DNA from: Paenibacillus tyrphae
GTDB taxonomy: Bacteria; Bacillota; Bacilli; Paenibacillales; NBRC-103111
Assembly (NCBI RefSeq): GCF_027925525.1
Contig: NZ_BSDJ01000016.1
Location: 91,674-155,673 of the forward strand
Reading direction: 5' to 3'
DNA length: 64,000 nucleotides
The notes below the pieces were generated by a model. That model had not been told where the DNA came from. It saw nothing but the letters and a program-made list of their open reading frames with translations, and made no database searches. Each line of letters starts with the position of its first letter. Position 1 is the stretch's first letter. Shown here piece by piece: positions 55,398-63,843 of the stretch. Made by a program: the position numbers and the translations under genes.

Positions 55398-56586
55398 CTG
55401 ATTTAGACGATGATGCAAGCATTTTTAAGCAAAGAAGGATACAAAGTAAACATGCAAATCCCGCGAAAAGGAGACAGGATAGCCGCAGTGAAATAAGATC
55501 GGCCAACAGACCGACGAAAAGTGTGATCATAATTTGAATAGTCCCTTGAATCATATCGGCTATGCTGGCGAATCTCCCCATCATTTCGGGAGGGACGTGA
55601 TTTTGAAAACATGTGGCATATCCCGCGCTTGCAAAAGACATAAAAAATCCCAACAATGCAAATGATAGCGCTGCGGTTATAAAACTGGAAGATGCATAAA
55701 ATAGGATATAAAAAAAAGTAGTCAGTAATATGCCATAACTCATAAACCAACGATAAGATATTTTTTGGGAAGTTAATGCCGCAAAAAAAGATCCCAGTAA
55801 CGATCCCACGCCGGTGATACTTATGATATTGCCGTAATCCATATCCGTTAATTTCAAAACCATTTTAATGAAAGCAGCTTCCTGCGAGTCAATCGCATAT
55901 CCTATTAGCGCAGCAGCTTGAAATAAAATATAGATAGAGATAAAAAATGTTGATGATTTTGCAAATTTAACCATTGTCCTTAGATCATTGGCCAATAGGT
56001 TGAAAGAGATTTTTCCGCGAGCATGGTCACAATTATTTTCTACGTCAGGAAGCAGGAAAATCATAAAAGCGCATACAATGAAACTTATTGCATTAAATAC
56101 GATGCAAAAATGAACACCGACTGTCATAATTAGCAAACCCGAAATGGCCGGTCCTAACAGAAATGCGCTGGAATTAGTCATACTAATCAATGAATTAAAT
56201 CGTTGTCGTTTTTCTGTTGGAATAAGCTTTGTTATATATACAGAGGAACTTGGGCCAAAAAATGAACCGAATAAATTAATGACAAACATTAAGGCGTAAA
56301 TAATGAACAACGAAGGAGCGAAAAGAATCAAGCCGATTAAGATGCCTCTAATGACATCAACAAATATCATGAGTTTCCTAACATTGATACGGTCGATCAT
56401 ACTACCGGACCAGAAATTGGTTACAAGCATAGCAATAGGTCTAATGACGAATAGACCTGCAAGTGCAGTCGCCGATCCCGTAAGATTCAAAACCATAATG
56501 TTAATTGCGACAAAATAAATCCAATTTCCTAAGTTGGAAAAGCCAAGTCCAACTATTAATAAAATTGCTTTAAGCCGTCCGTTCAT
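55372..56586 (-). CDS. MFS exporter (MFS_3/MefA-EntS type)
   Basis: 404 residues with about 11-12 helices (LLIVGLGFSNLGNWIYFVA, GLFVIRPIAMLVTNFWSGS, DRINVRKLMIFVD). This group exports macrolides, siderophores or small peptides. The initiator ATG at 56586 has AAGGTGAGGTG upstream. The codon use is AT-richer than in the neighbouring NRPS block. It could export the NRPS product, but it lies outside the flanking hairpins and on the other strand, so that is speculative. Confidence 0.88.
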   Translation of the reverse strand: MNGRLKAILLIVGLGFSNLGNWIYFVAINIMVLNLTGSATALAGLFVIRPIAMLVTNFWSGSMIDRINVRKLMIFVDVIRGILIGLILFAPSLFIIYALMFVINLFGSFFGPSSSVYITKLIPTEKRQRFNSLISMTNSSAFLLGPAISGLLIMTVGVHFCIVFNAISFIVCAFMIFLLPDVENNCDHARGKISFNLLANDLRTMVKFAKSSTFFISIYILFQAAALIGYAIDSQEAAFIKMVLKLTDMDYGNIISITGVGSLLGSFFAALTSQKISYRWFMSYGILLTTFFYILFYASSSFITAALSFALLGFFMSFASAGYATCFQNHVPPEMMGRFASIADMIQGTIQIMITLFVGLLADLISLRLSCLLFAGFACLLCILLCLKMLASSSKSENGARKPA

Positions 56587-56743
56587 TATTCACCTCACCT
56601 TAAATTGTCAATTAAAATGTAAATATATTACTTAACTTATAATATAATTAATTTTCTTTCAATATAAAGCAGCCGGGTTTCCCCATAATAAGGGAAGCTG
56701 AAACGGCTCTTTTTCTTTTTGAAGCACCGGGTTAGTCAACGGG

Positions 56744-56814
56744 TTGACATTCGATCAAGTGCAAGATACAATGAAGTTGCAATTTAGTAATTTAGTAAAT
56801 TAGTAAATAAGTGA
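56744..56814 (+). promoter_or_regulatory. Strong sigma-A promoter followed by 8-bp tandem repeats
   Basis: TTGACA (56744-56749), 17 bases, TACAAT (56767-56772). Starting 10 bases later are four adjacent 8-mers: TTTAGTAA (56783), TTTAGTAA (56791), ATTAGTAA (56799) and ATAAGTGA (56807). They occupy the first transcribed bases of the DUF6530-AAA-VWA cluster and look like an operator array. Confidence 0.7.
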
Positions 56815-56840
56815 TTCGATAAATGAAAAGAGGTCATCAA

Positions 56841-57320
56841 ATGAAAATACCGACTACGTTAAAGCATAAGCCGGTTGTCGTTTCCGAAAATTATGAGCAC
56901 GTTGACGGCCGATTTGCCCGCAACACGGATGCCAAAGGTTTATCCTTGGGATTGGCCCAATGGAATGACAGGGGAAAAATCGATATTTCGGCCAAGGTAT
57001 GGCGATACACGGGGGAAAAATGGTCCCGGCAATCGGAAGAGCTCCCGCTCCATCGCGTTCTTGATTTGTCTATTCTGATCTGCCGGACGATGGCGCATTT
57101 TCGCGAAGCTTACCGATATGAGCATTTATATGATCCGCAGGAGCCGGTCATCGACCGGGTCGGTCTGCAGGGGGATGCCATGACCGTGGCCATCTGTACG
57201 GACAATGAGCGAATCAATGAAGATATCAAGCTGTTCAATCAGGCTCTGAGCGACGACGACGAGTTGATCGGGGAGCGGCTGCGCACGTTATCCAGAATTT
57301 TGAAGGATATGGGGTATTAA
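56841..57320 (+). CDS. DUF6530 family protein
   Basis: 159 residues from the ATG at 56841 (AGAGGTCATCAA upstream; the ATG at 56823 lacks a site). It matches the DUF6530 pattern: LKHKPVVVSENYEHVDGRFA, GLSLGLAQWNDRGKIDISAK and VWRYTGEKWSRQSEELPLHR, then a helical C-terminus (LIGERLRTLSRILKDMGY). No catalytic motif is known to me. It is first in the cluster with the AAA+ ATPase 25 bases downstream. Confidence 0.75.
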   Translation: MKIPTTLKHKPVVVSENYEHVDGRFARNTDAKGLSLGLAQWNDRGKIDISAKVWRYTGEKWSRQSEELPLHRVLDLSILICRTMAHFREAYRYEHLYDPQEPVIDRVGLQGDAMTVAICTDNERINEDIKLFNQALSDDDELIGERLRTLSRILKDMGY

Positions 57321-57345
57321 CTTGGATTAGGGGAAGTGGTAAGGA

Positions 57346-58455
57346 ATGAGTCAGGAATATGTGTTGTCTCCTGCAAGACAACTGAGCGATGCGGAACAAG
57401 CGCTTGTATGGCAAAAGCCGTCAACGCATAAGGCCAGCGAAGAAGAACGGCGCATTTGTGCGGAGGTCAAGCGCAACTGGCATCGCGGCGAAATGAAAAT
57501 CGCCAACATTTTGTTGGAGGGCGACGCAGGCTCGGGTAAAACGCAGCTCGCCAAAGCGCTATCGGCGAATTTCGGGCTGCCGTATACGAAGGTCACCTGC
57601 TTTGCGGACATGGATAAATCGGATATTATCGGCGCGATTTTGCCCGTGATTTCTTCGGAACGGCTGGAGAAGCTGGAGCCTGCGGACCGAGCAGCGTTGA
57701 AGGCGCTATACGAGAGCGACGGTTTTCAGAGCGCAGCCGGGGTTTTGACCGACGTCCTGGGAATCGATCCGGAGCAGGCTGCCTATAAGATGAAGCAGCT
57801 GCTGAAGCTGGCTGCGGAAAACACCGACGGCGAAGCGGTAGAGTATCGTTTCTACCCTTCCGAGATCGTCCGGGCTTATCAGAAGGGGTACGTTCTGGAA
57901 ATCCAGGAGCCGAACGTCATTCGGGATGCCGCGGTGTTAATGGCACTGAACTCTGCTCTAGAGCTGGATGGCAGCATCAATCTTCCTACGGAAATCGTGC
58001 GCAGACATCCGGATTTCATCGCGGTCATCACGACAAACCGCAGCTACGCTGGAGCCAGGCCGTTAAACGAGGCATTGCGCGACAGAGTACAGCACTCGGA
58101 AAAGATGGATCTGCCGACGAAAGAAGTGATGATAGAACGCGCCATGGCCAAAACCGGATACGGAAACGAACGGGTATTGGATGTTTTGGCAGACACCATT
58201 ATTATTCTGGACAAAACCGCTCGCGCCAATGCGATTAAAGGGGTAGCCGGAATGCGCTCGTACTTCTACTGGGCCGATGCGGTCGCCGAAGGGGCTTCCG
58301 TCCAACAATCTCTTTATCATAAAGTCATCTACAAGATCACAACCGATTCCGAGGAAATCAAGCTGCTGGAAGATGCGCTTGCAAGCCATGGCTTGACAGC
58401 AAGCATGGAAGAGGTTGAGACTCAAGTAAAAAAAAACGGGATTCTGAAGCCTTAG
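57346..58455 (+). CDS. MoxR-like AAA+ ATPase
   Basis: 369 residues. Walker A GDAGSGKT (about residues 62-69), a Walker B-like YVLEIQEPNV (about 184, with a Glu in the catalytic position), sensor 1 FIAVITTNRSY and the arginine finger in NEALRDRVQ. MoxR-type ATPases act with VWA proteins as chaperones that remodel or insert metals into targets (the CobS/CobT, MoxR/BatA and RavA/ViaA pattern). The gene after it encodes such a VWA protein. Its last codons include a nine-A run with an in-phase A_AAA_AAC heptamer (58431-58437), so a -1 shift would fuse the two. Confidence 0.9.
   Translation: MSQEYVLSPARQLSDAEQALVWQKPSTHKASEEERRICAEVKRNWHRGEMKIANILLEGDAGSGKTQLAKALSANFGLPYTKVTCFADMDKSDIIGAILPVISSERLEKLEPADRAALKALYESDGFQSAAGVLTDVLGIDPEQAAYKMKQLLKLAAENTDGEAVEYRFYPSEIVRAYQKGYVLEIQEPNVIRDAAVLMALNSALELDGSINLPTEIVRRHPDFIAVITTNRSYAGARPLNEALRDRVQHSEKMDLPTKEVMIERAMAKTGYGNERVLDVLADTIIILDKTARANAIKGVAGMRSYFYWADAVAEGASVQQSLYHKVIYKITTDSEEIKLLEDALASHGLTASMEEVETQVKKNGILKP
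58428..58437 (+). promoter_or_regulatory. Candidate -1 ribosomal frameshift site
   Basis: Nine As and a C contain A_AAA_AAC, with AAA (58432-58434) and AAC (58435-58437) as zero-frame codons of the ATPase. A -1 slip leads to CGG GAT TCT and continues without a stop into the VWA frame. A GAGGT about 15 bases upstream could act as a stimulator. The zero frame stops at TAG 58453. Confidence 0.5.
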
Positions 58456-58490
58456 AGATCAAGACATGGGGAGATGTCGACAGTTCCGGC

Positions 58491-59567
58491 TTGGATCTGG
58501 ACCTCCCTGCGGACGATGATGCGATCGCATTGAAAAAAAGCGCGGACAGCGAAGAGAGCACGCCCGATGTCGCCAATGATTCTGATGGTTCCGAGGACGA
58601 CGCGGGCACGGAAAGCTCGGATTTGGGGGAGAGCAATGCCCCGGCTTATCATCCGCCCGAGCCTGAACCCGTGTCAGAGGAGGCGAAGCGGCAAGAGCGC
58701 GATTTTCGCAAAAAGCTGAATCAAGACGCTCGGGAAGTGGTGTCCCATTCCATTCATCACAAGGTAAAGCTCGTCGTTCACCGTCCGGATTACGATCAGG
58801 CCAACCAGCAGGAATATGTCCGGCTGAGCAAGGGACTGATGCCGATCGTGCGGGAAATTGCAAGAAAGACGCTTCCGCTGCTGGAACACGAGGCTTCCTT
58901 TGACTATGCCAAAAATCATTACTATGGCACCAAATTTCAAGCGGATTGTGTGGCGTACCGGGATTTCAGGTATTTTGCCAAAAAACGTCCTCCGACGGAA
59001 TCGCCTTCGCTTGTGGTCGGTCTGAGGGTGGACGAATCGGCTTCGATGAAGGCTTTCGGCAGATTGGAAGCGGCCAGGCGCGCAGTGATCGCCGTATATG
59101 AATTTTGTCAGCTGTGTCATATCCCGGTTTTGATCTATGGCGATACGGCGGATGCTTCCAGACTGGAGCAAATGTCGGTTTATGCCTACACCGATTTTGA
59201 GCGAACCGATGCGAATGACCGTTTCCGCCTGATGGGAATTCGGGCCAGAAGCAACAATCGCGACGGCATGGCTTTAAGAATTATGGCGGAACGGCTGGCG
59301 GCCACGCCGCAAAAAACGAAGCTCTTGATCAGCATAAGCGACGGGCAGCCGAAAGCGATGGACGATTATACCGGAAGCTATGCGATTCAGGATATGCAGC
59401 AGACGATCGCCGAATATGAGCGGAAAGGAATTACATTTCTTGCCGCCGCGATCGGCCAAGACAAGGATGTCATCAGTCAAATCTACGGGAATGAGCGATT
59501 CCTGGATATTACCAATCTACATGAATTTCCGGCCAAGCTGGTTCGGATTATCGCCCGGTATTTATAA
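58491..59567 (+). CDS. VWA-domain protein, CobT/ViaA-like partner of the AAA+ ATPase
   Basis: 358 residues from the TTG at 58491, but this start has no ribosome site at a normal distance, and the frame is open back to 58419. An acidic linker (DLDLPADDDAIALKK, SDGSEDDAGTESSDLGESNA) leads to a helical part. The VWA fold follows, with its MIDAS motif in RVDESASM, a Thr/Asp-containing DFERTDANDRF and LISISDGQPKAMDD. The missing start and the slippery run in the ATPase suggest that it is made as a fusion or is translationally coupled. Together they probably form a chaperone complex; the client is unknown. Confidence 0.85.
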   Translation: MDLDLPADDDAIALKKSADSEESTPDVANDSDGSEDDAGTESSDLGESNAPAYHPPEPEPVSEEAKRQERDFRKKLNQDAREVVSHSIHHKVKLVVHRPDYDQANQQEYVRLSKGLMPIVREIARKTLPLLEHEASFDYAKNHYYGTKFQADCVAYRDFRYFAKKRPPTESPSLVVGLRVDESASMKAFGRLEAARRAVIAVYEFCQLCHIPVLIYGDTADASRLEQMSVYAYTDFERTDANDRFRLMGIRARSNNRDGMALRIMAERLAATPQKTKLLISISDGQPKAMDDYTGSYAIQDMQQTIAEYERKGITFLAAAIGQDKDVISQIYGNERFLDITNLHEFPAKLVRIIARYL

Positions 59568-59596
59568 TTGACGGGTCTAGAAGGAGAGACTGAACA

Positions 59597-59956
59597 ATGG
59601 ATAAGAGCAAACGCAAGGAGCTGCTGGAGGAATTTAAGCAGATTAAGACTTACATGGGTGTCATCCAAATCACAAACAAAGTCAGCGGCAAAATTTACGT
59701 GGACAGCTATCCGAACTTGAAGAACAAGTGGATGACCATCAAGATGCAGCTGGATATGGGGAGATTCGCCAATTTAGAGCTGCAAAAGGATTGGAAGGAG
59801 TTCGGGGCCGAAGCCTTCACCTATGAGGTGCTGGAGGAGCAGAAAACGGACGATGTGACGGATATGAAGTGGGAGCTCAAAATGATGGAAAAGCCGTGGC
59901 TGGAAAAATTGCAGCCCTATGGGGACAGAGGATATAACAAGCCGCCAAGGCAGTAA
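59597..59956 (+). CDS. GIY-YIG-like protein with degenerate active site
   Basis: 119 residues. YMGVIQITNKVSGKIYVDSY aligns with GIY-YIG nuclease-type proteins (GVYQI-N-NGKIYIGSS), but the GIY is MGVIQI and the YIG is YVDS, so the catalytic tyrosine and glycine are lost. LELQKDWKEFGAEAFTYEVL is the conserved second half. AAGGAGAGAC precedes the ATG, 30 bases after the VWA stop. It is probably co-transcribed and likely binds nucleic acid rather than cutting it. Function unknown. Confidence 0.75.
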   Translation: MDKSKRKELLEEFKQIKTYMGVIQITNKVSGKIYVDSYPNLKNKWMTIKMQLDMGRFANLELQKDWKEFGAEAFTYEVLEEQKTDDVTDMKWELKMMEKPWLEKLQPYGDRGYNKPPRQ

Positions 59957-59979
59957 ATCCGCTTCCGGTCGCTGCACCG

Positions 59980-60035
59980 CCCCGCAAAGCAAGGTTGAAT
60001 CAAGGAAGGTGAAGCCTTCCGGGCGCTTTGCGGGG
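59980..60035. repeat. Nested inverted repeat (structured intergenic element)
   Basis: CCCCGCAAAGC (59980-59990) pairs with GCTTTGCGGGG (60025-60035). Inside, GGAAGG (60004-60009) pairs with CCTTCC (60015-60020). No T-run follows, so this is not a classical terminator. It may be a folded RNA element or a small repeat. Confidence 0.55.
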
Positions 60036-60156
60036 AGCCCGGGGATGCAGGAATTTTTAACTGGGTCCTAAGTATTTATGTATAAATTGGAGGAATTAGG
60101 AACTGAGCATCGAATCCTAAATCATGGTGTTTTATTCATGAAATGGGAGGATGTCC

Positions 60157-62121
60157 ATGAGCGAAAAGGCCGAAGTCCGTCAAATTAGCTCCATAGCTGA
60201 GGGACATGTGGAACAAAAGTCGACTTTTGTGCAAGCTATACAAGAAGAGACAAATCTTCCTTTCCCGGGCGATAAGTTCAGATTTTTAATTAGCGAACTA
60301 TCCGTTCAACAAAAACGAGCGATAGCCCATTTCTTAAATTTCCCCATTGTTTTCTCCAAGAATAAAAAATTTCCCGATGCACTCTTTCATAAATTGCTCC
60401 TCCAACTACAAAAACAGTATCTTACCTCCGATCGAGAACGGCTTTATTGGGTTATCATATTTGCAGTGTTCGATTTGTTGCATAACGAATCTCCCAGCAC
60501 ATTCGAAACCTTTCTGGCTGCGAAAGAGGAGAATATCTTAAAATTTGGGCCATGGCATGTTTATTGGGCTCTCCGGTTTCATCCTGGCCGCGCGACTGCA
60601 AGAACATCTTGGGAAGAGGCCATAAGAGAATTTGAAGAAGGCTTAAAAGCGAAGGCCCCGGAAGCGAAGAGCCTGCAAGATGACCGTTCAAACGACGAAA
60701 AGCTAACCGTTATTGAACAAAAGCTGAAGAATGAGCTTGCCTTACGCCAGACAAGGGAAAAGGAAGCCGAGCAGCTACGCAAGGAACTCAGAGCTCAATC
60801 GAAAAAGCTGGAACAAATCGAAAGGGAAAAGAAGCAATTAGCGGCAGAGCTGCAGATTTTGAAAGAAGAAACGCGGAAGCAACAAGCGGAAGCGGAAGCC
60901 AGCCGGAATCAGCTGGAAGCCCGGCTGAATCGTATGAAACAGGAAAAAAACGATCTGCTGGATCTGGTGAAAGAAGCCGAATTGAAAGTCGAGAAAATGA
61001 AAGCGGATGCGGTAAAAGCGGCGCATGAAGTGGAGCAATGGAAACAACGGCATGAGAGGAAGGGGCAAGGTAACACACAGGAGCTTATCGCGCTTCTTTT
61101 AAATTCCTTGATGCCGGAGTCGGACAAGCTGTATCATGAGCTTCGGCAAGCCAATCCGGAGAACGCATCTGTTCTTAGGGCGCAGATAAGGAAAATTTTT
61201 GACTTGATCGATCTTTTGGAACAGTTTCGGCAAGAAACCGGGCAGGCGCAACCGAAAGATCTTGTACAGGTAAGCGATCCTTCGTTTGAATCGGTTCCAA
61301 GCGTACCAGAGGTGAGCCGGCAATCTTGTGTCGGTACGTTCTATCGACGAGATCATGGCGGTTACGTCGTGCTGGAGGACGGGAAATCGTTTAACGTGAC
61401 GGAATCGATGGTCCATCAACACGGGCTTGAGCATGAAGCCGAAGTGCAGTGCTCGCCAGGCAAGCAACAAAACGGCATGATACTCTATGAAATTGAGCTT
61501 TTGCTTCAAGGAGACGATACTTATGCTCCGATCCGCCAATTCGATGGATATGTCGAGCTGGGAGATTATTTCACCTGGTACTGTGTAGACATCAACAATG
61601 CACAAAACCGATATCCATTGCATCGACGAGATATTGAAATCCAACAGCCTAACGACGGAGATCCGTGTCTATTCAATGTTGCTGACGAAGGGCGATTTGC
61701 CCGATTATCCCGTTTGTACCGCAAAACAAAACAGACTGCGGCCGAGCAAGAATTCAAAGCGTATAAGCCATCTTTACTCCGGAGGCAAGCCGAGAAACCG
61801 AAGCCCGATCCATTCTTGGAAAACTGTAAAATTGTCATTGTCGGCGGTCTGCGGAAATGGTTCGAGGGGGTTGTTGCGGAGACAGGCGCAATACTCATCC
61901 ATGACAGCGGCGATGCACCGGAGCGAATTCACGCGGATTTAAGCAAAGCCGACGCCTTATTTTTCCTACTGACAGCCACATCGCACCGAGCTACCTGGAG
62001 TTGCGTTGAAATTGCAAAGCAAAGACAAATTCCGCATTTTGTTATTCAAGGGTCAAAATCAAACTTGCGCATGCTTCTGTGGGAAAATCGGGAATTAATT
62101 ACACGAAAGCAAAAAATATAA
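60157..62121 (+). CDS. Coiled-coil DUF2325 protein
   Basis: 654 residues from the ATG at 60157, which lies six bases after GGGAGG. The N-terminal 170 residues are helical and unassigned. Residues about 190-300 are a long coiled coil (EQLRKELRAQSKKLEQIERE). Then comes a segment of small beta barrels (SCVGTFYRRDHGGYVVLEDG). The C-terminal 95 residues are DUF2325, a Rossmann-like domain (CKIVIVGGLRKWFEGVVAET, LFFLLTATSHRATWSCVEIA). DUF2325 proteins are common but uncharacterised. It is separated from the VWA cluster by the structured element, so co-transcription is uncertain. Confidence 0.82.
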   Translation: MSEKAEVRQISSIAEGHVEQKSTFVQAIQEETNLPFPGDKFRFLISELSVQQKRAIAHFLNFPIVFSKNKKFPDALFHKLLLQLQKQYLTSDRERLYWVIIFAVFDLLHNESPSTFETFLAAKEENILKFGPWHVYWALRFHPGRATARTSWEEAIREFEEGLKAKAPEAKSLQDDRSNDEKLTVIEQKLKNELALRQTREKEAEQLRKELRAQSKKLEQIEREKKQLAAELQILKEETRKQQAEAEASRNQLEARLNRMKQEKNDLLDLVKEAELKVEKMKADAVKAAHEVEQWKQRHERKGQGNTQELIALLLNSLMPESDKLYHELRQANPENASVLRAQIRKIFDLIDLLEQFRQETGQAQPKDLVQVSDPSFESVPSVPEVSRQSCVGTFYRRDHGGYVVLEDGKSFNVTESMVHQHGLEHEAEVQCSPGKQQNGMILYEIELLLQGDDTYAPIRQFDGYVELGDYFTWYCVDINNAQNRYPLHRRDIEIQQPNDGDPCLFNVADEGRFARLSRLYRKTKQTAAEQEFKAYKPSLLRRQAEKPKPDPFLENCKIVIVGGLRKWFEGVVAETGAILIHDSGDAPERIHADLSKADALFFLLTATSHRATWSCVEIAKQRQIPHFVIQGSKSNLRMLLWENRELITRKQKI

Positions 62122-62282
62122 TGCATTAAAAGCGAGATATATTTGTGGGAATGGTTTAGCAGTCCGTGTTGATGCGAATGGAACCAAGGTGTACTATTGT
62201 GTTGCCATGGTTGCAACAATAGACGGGCACAAGAAGTGGTGCTTTAAAGAAGTTCCGCTTCGATAACTTTCTAGAAAACTTA

Positions 62283-62316
62283 CCCCGCTTGCTTAGGCTG
62301 GCGGGGATTTTGGTTT
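62283..62316 (+). terminator. Terminator hairpin
   Basis: CCCCGC (62283-62288) pairs with GCGGGG (62301-62306), followed by ATTTTGGTTT. It probably ends transcription from the DUF2325 gene. Confidence 0.65.
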
Positions 62317-62378
62317 ATCGACGCTAGGGGTAGTACCAGCGCAGCTGACACCACTCGCAAACGTATGGATAAAAATGT

Positions 62379-62413
62379 AAGAACCCTTCAGTTCGGGAGA
62401 GTTCTTTTTTGAG
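62379..62413 (+). terminator. Second terminator-like hairpin
   Basis: AAGAACCC and GGGAGAGTTCTT pair imperfectly around TTCAGTTC, followed by six Ts. It is a backup or belongs to a lost short gene. Confidence 0.5.
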
Positions 62414-62515
62414 TGATAAATGTACCAATTGCAGCTTGTTTGTTAAACTAACGTTACCCGTTAGAGTTTAATTTGATCCATGCATAAGATTAGTCACACT
62501 TGGTCGAAAACCCCA

Positions 62516-62863
62516 TTAATACTCACCATTGTATTCTACATAGCTTGCTTTTTTGAAGCGGACTACGTGATACGGCATATATCTATTCTTTGCATGCGGG
62601 ATTAAATCTTCGATGTAATTAATTGCGGCGTCTACCATTTCCTCAGTAATAAAAATATCTTCATCTAAAAATCCGCTCAATAACGCTCCTTCGCCCTTAA
62701 TTTTCAAAGAAATATACCCATAACCTGGATCTACAATAACAAGATTAATTATTTCGTCTTCGTTTTGTTCTTTTGCTTTATCATAAAACCTTACTACAAA
62801 ATCATCGTTATCTTTATTAAATATCTCAACATCACATGTGAAATTATTAAATATGAACTTCAT
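62516..62863 (-). CDS. Hypothetical protein, 115 residues
   Basis: An AT-rich, acidic protein (NKDNDDFVVRFYDKAKEQNE, FLDEDIFITEEMVDAAINYI) with a predicted beta-sheet first half and a helical end. I recognise no family. Size, acidity and the isolated, AT-rich location resemble small immunity proteins of polymorphic toxin systems. No toxin gene is visible, so this is only a resemblance. Codon use differs from the neighbouring GC-rich genes. A GGGAGTC site precedes the ATG (62863). Confidence 0.7.
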   Translation of the reverse strand: MKFIFNNFTCDVEIFNKDNDDFVVRFYDKAKEQNEDEIINLVIVDPGYGYISLKIKGEGALLSGFLDEDIFITEEMVDAAINYIEDLIPHAKNRYMPYHVVRFKKASYVEYNGEY

Positions 62864-63046
62864 AGGTTGACTCCCTTATCCAATTCATGTATGGGTTCTA
62901 ATTATACCGAGTTTACACCAGTTTGACGTTAAATAGTGGGAATAGTTTCGATTAATAAAATAATTTTCATTCAACATTTGTCCCTTTCATTCCCACGTCC
63001 TCCAACGTATTAATGACTACAAATAACAAAAAGGAGGTACGATTAT

Positions 63047-63286
63047 ATGGCAGTGCCTTTAAATCACACCGTATCTAATCGGATATTATTGGCAACATTT
63101 GATGCAAAATGGAAAAGACAAAGAGTTTCGGATGGGCATGTAGTTTACCTTGCGACTGCGAACAAAGCAACTATTGAGCTCCTGGTTCAAGGTATGAAAA
63201 AAACAATCAAAAGAACGTTCACGAAAGGTGCAAGGATATTTGTCGTAAATGCGACATTCCACTTTCCAGAACATATACAACTGTAG
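63047..63286 (+). CDS. Hypothetical protein, 79 residues
   Basis: A small basic protein (KWKRQRVSDGHVVYLATANK, MKKTIKRTFTKGARIFVVNA) behind an excellent AAAAAGGAGG, eight bases before the ATG. No domain is recognised. A perfect-stem terminator follows, so it is a real, monocistronic gene. Its beta-rich, positively charged character would suit nucleic acid binding, but this is inference. Confidence 0.75.
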   Translation: MAVPLNHTVSNRILLATFDAKWKRQRVSDGHVVYLATANKATIELLVQGMKKTIKRTFTKGARIFVVNATFHFPEHIQL

Positions 63287-63333
63287 AGAACGGCTTCCAT
63301 GAGAAGTAATCATCAAGTTCACAGTAATCGAAG

Positions 63334-63375
63334 GCCAGTTTCCATTCGTCAAGAATGGAAACTGGCTTTTGTTTG
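63334..63375 (+). terminator. Terminator with perfect 14-bp stem
   Basis: GCCAGTTTCCATTC (63334-63347) pairs exactly with GAATGGAAACTGGC (63353-63366), followed by TTTTGTTTG. It ends the small basic-protein gene. Confidence 0.9.
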
Positions 63376-63453
63376 TTCCAGTAATCTGTCCGTTAGCTTC
63401 ACAAGGTTGCTCAACCTAACCGATCATTTTACAGATTGAAAGATAGCATTCAT

Positions 63454-63773
63454 TTAGTTACCTGTTTCAGCCGCTATATTTCCTTCCTCATCGAACGCTT
63501 TCGCAGATAATTTCCATTCCCTAGATAGAGTTAATTCAGACTCGAAAAAGTCCTGTGTAGGATAACCAATAAATACATTATTTACTACTGGTATTGTCAC
63601 TTTAATCAGACTATCAGAAGCATTTCTATTATTAAATGTGACCTCGACAGTTTCTATTTTTTTATCTGTCTTTACTGCACCTCAAAACACGTTACCAACT
63701 TTTTTTGATTTGTATGTACTACAACCAGTAATTATAAATATTAATACAAATAACAACGAGCATATCGTTTCAT
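63454..63773 (-). pseudogene. Small lipoprotein gene broken by frameshift and stop
   Basis: From ATG 63773 (MKRY, after a GGGGGGG run) the frame must shift to read LLFVLIFIITGCSTYKSK, a lipoprotein signal with lipobox ITGC. A TGA interrupts it after VGNVF. The rest (GAVKTDKKIETVEVTFNNRN, YPTQDFFESELTLSREWKL) runs to the stop at 63454. It looks like a FxLYD-type or extracellular beta-sandwich lipoprotein of about 105 residues. Sequencing errors could also explain the breaks. Confidence 0.6.
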
Positions 63774-63843
63774 TTCAACCCCCCCCAATTATTTCTAAGT
63801 AAAATTATTGACGTAAATGGGAGGCAATTGTTGCACAATCGCT

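Larger units (their letters stand above)
62122..62515. other. Intergenic region with two hairpins and a short relic frame
   Basis: A start-less frame ending at 62266 reads GNGLAVRVDANGTKVYYCVA and DGHKKWCFKEVPLR, possibly the C-terminus of a lost protein. It is not supported as a gene. The two terminators in this stretch are listed separately. Confidence 0.35.
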
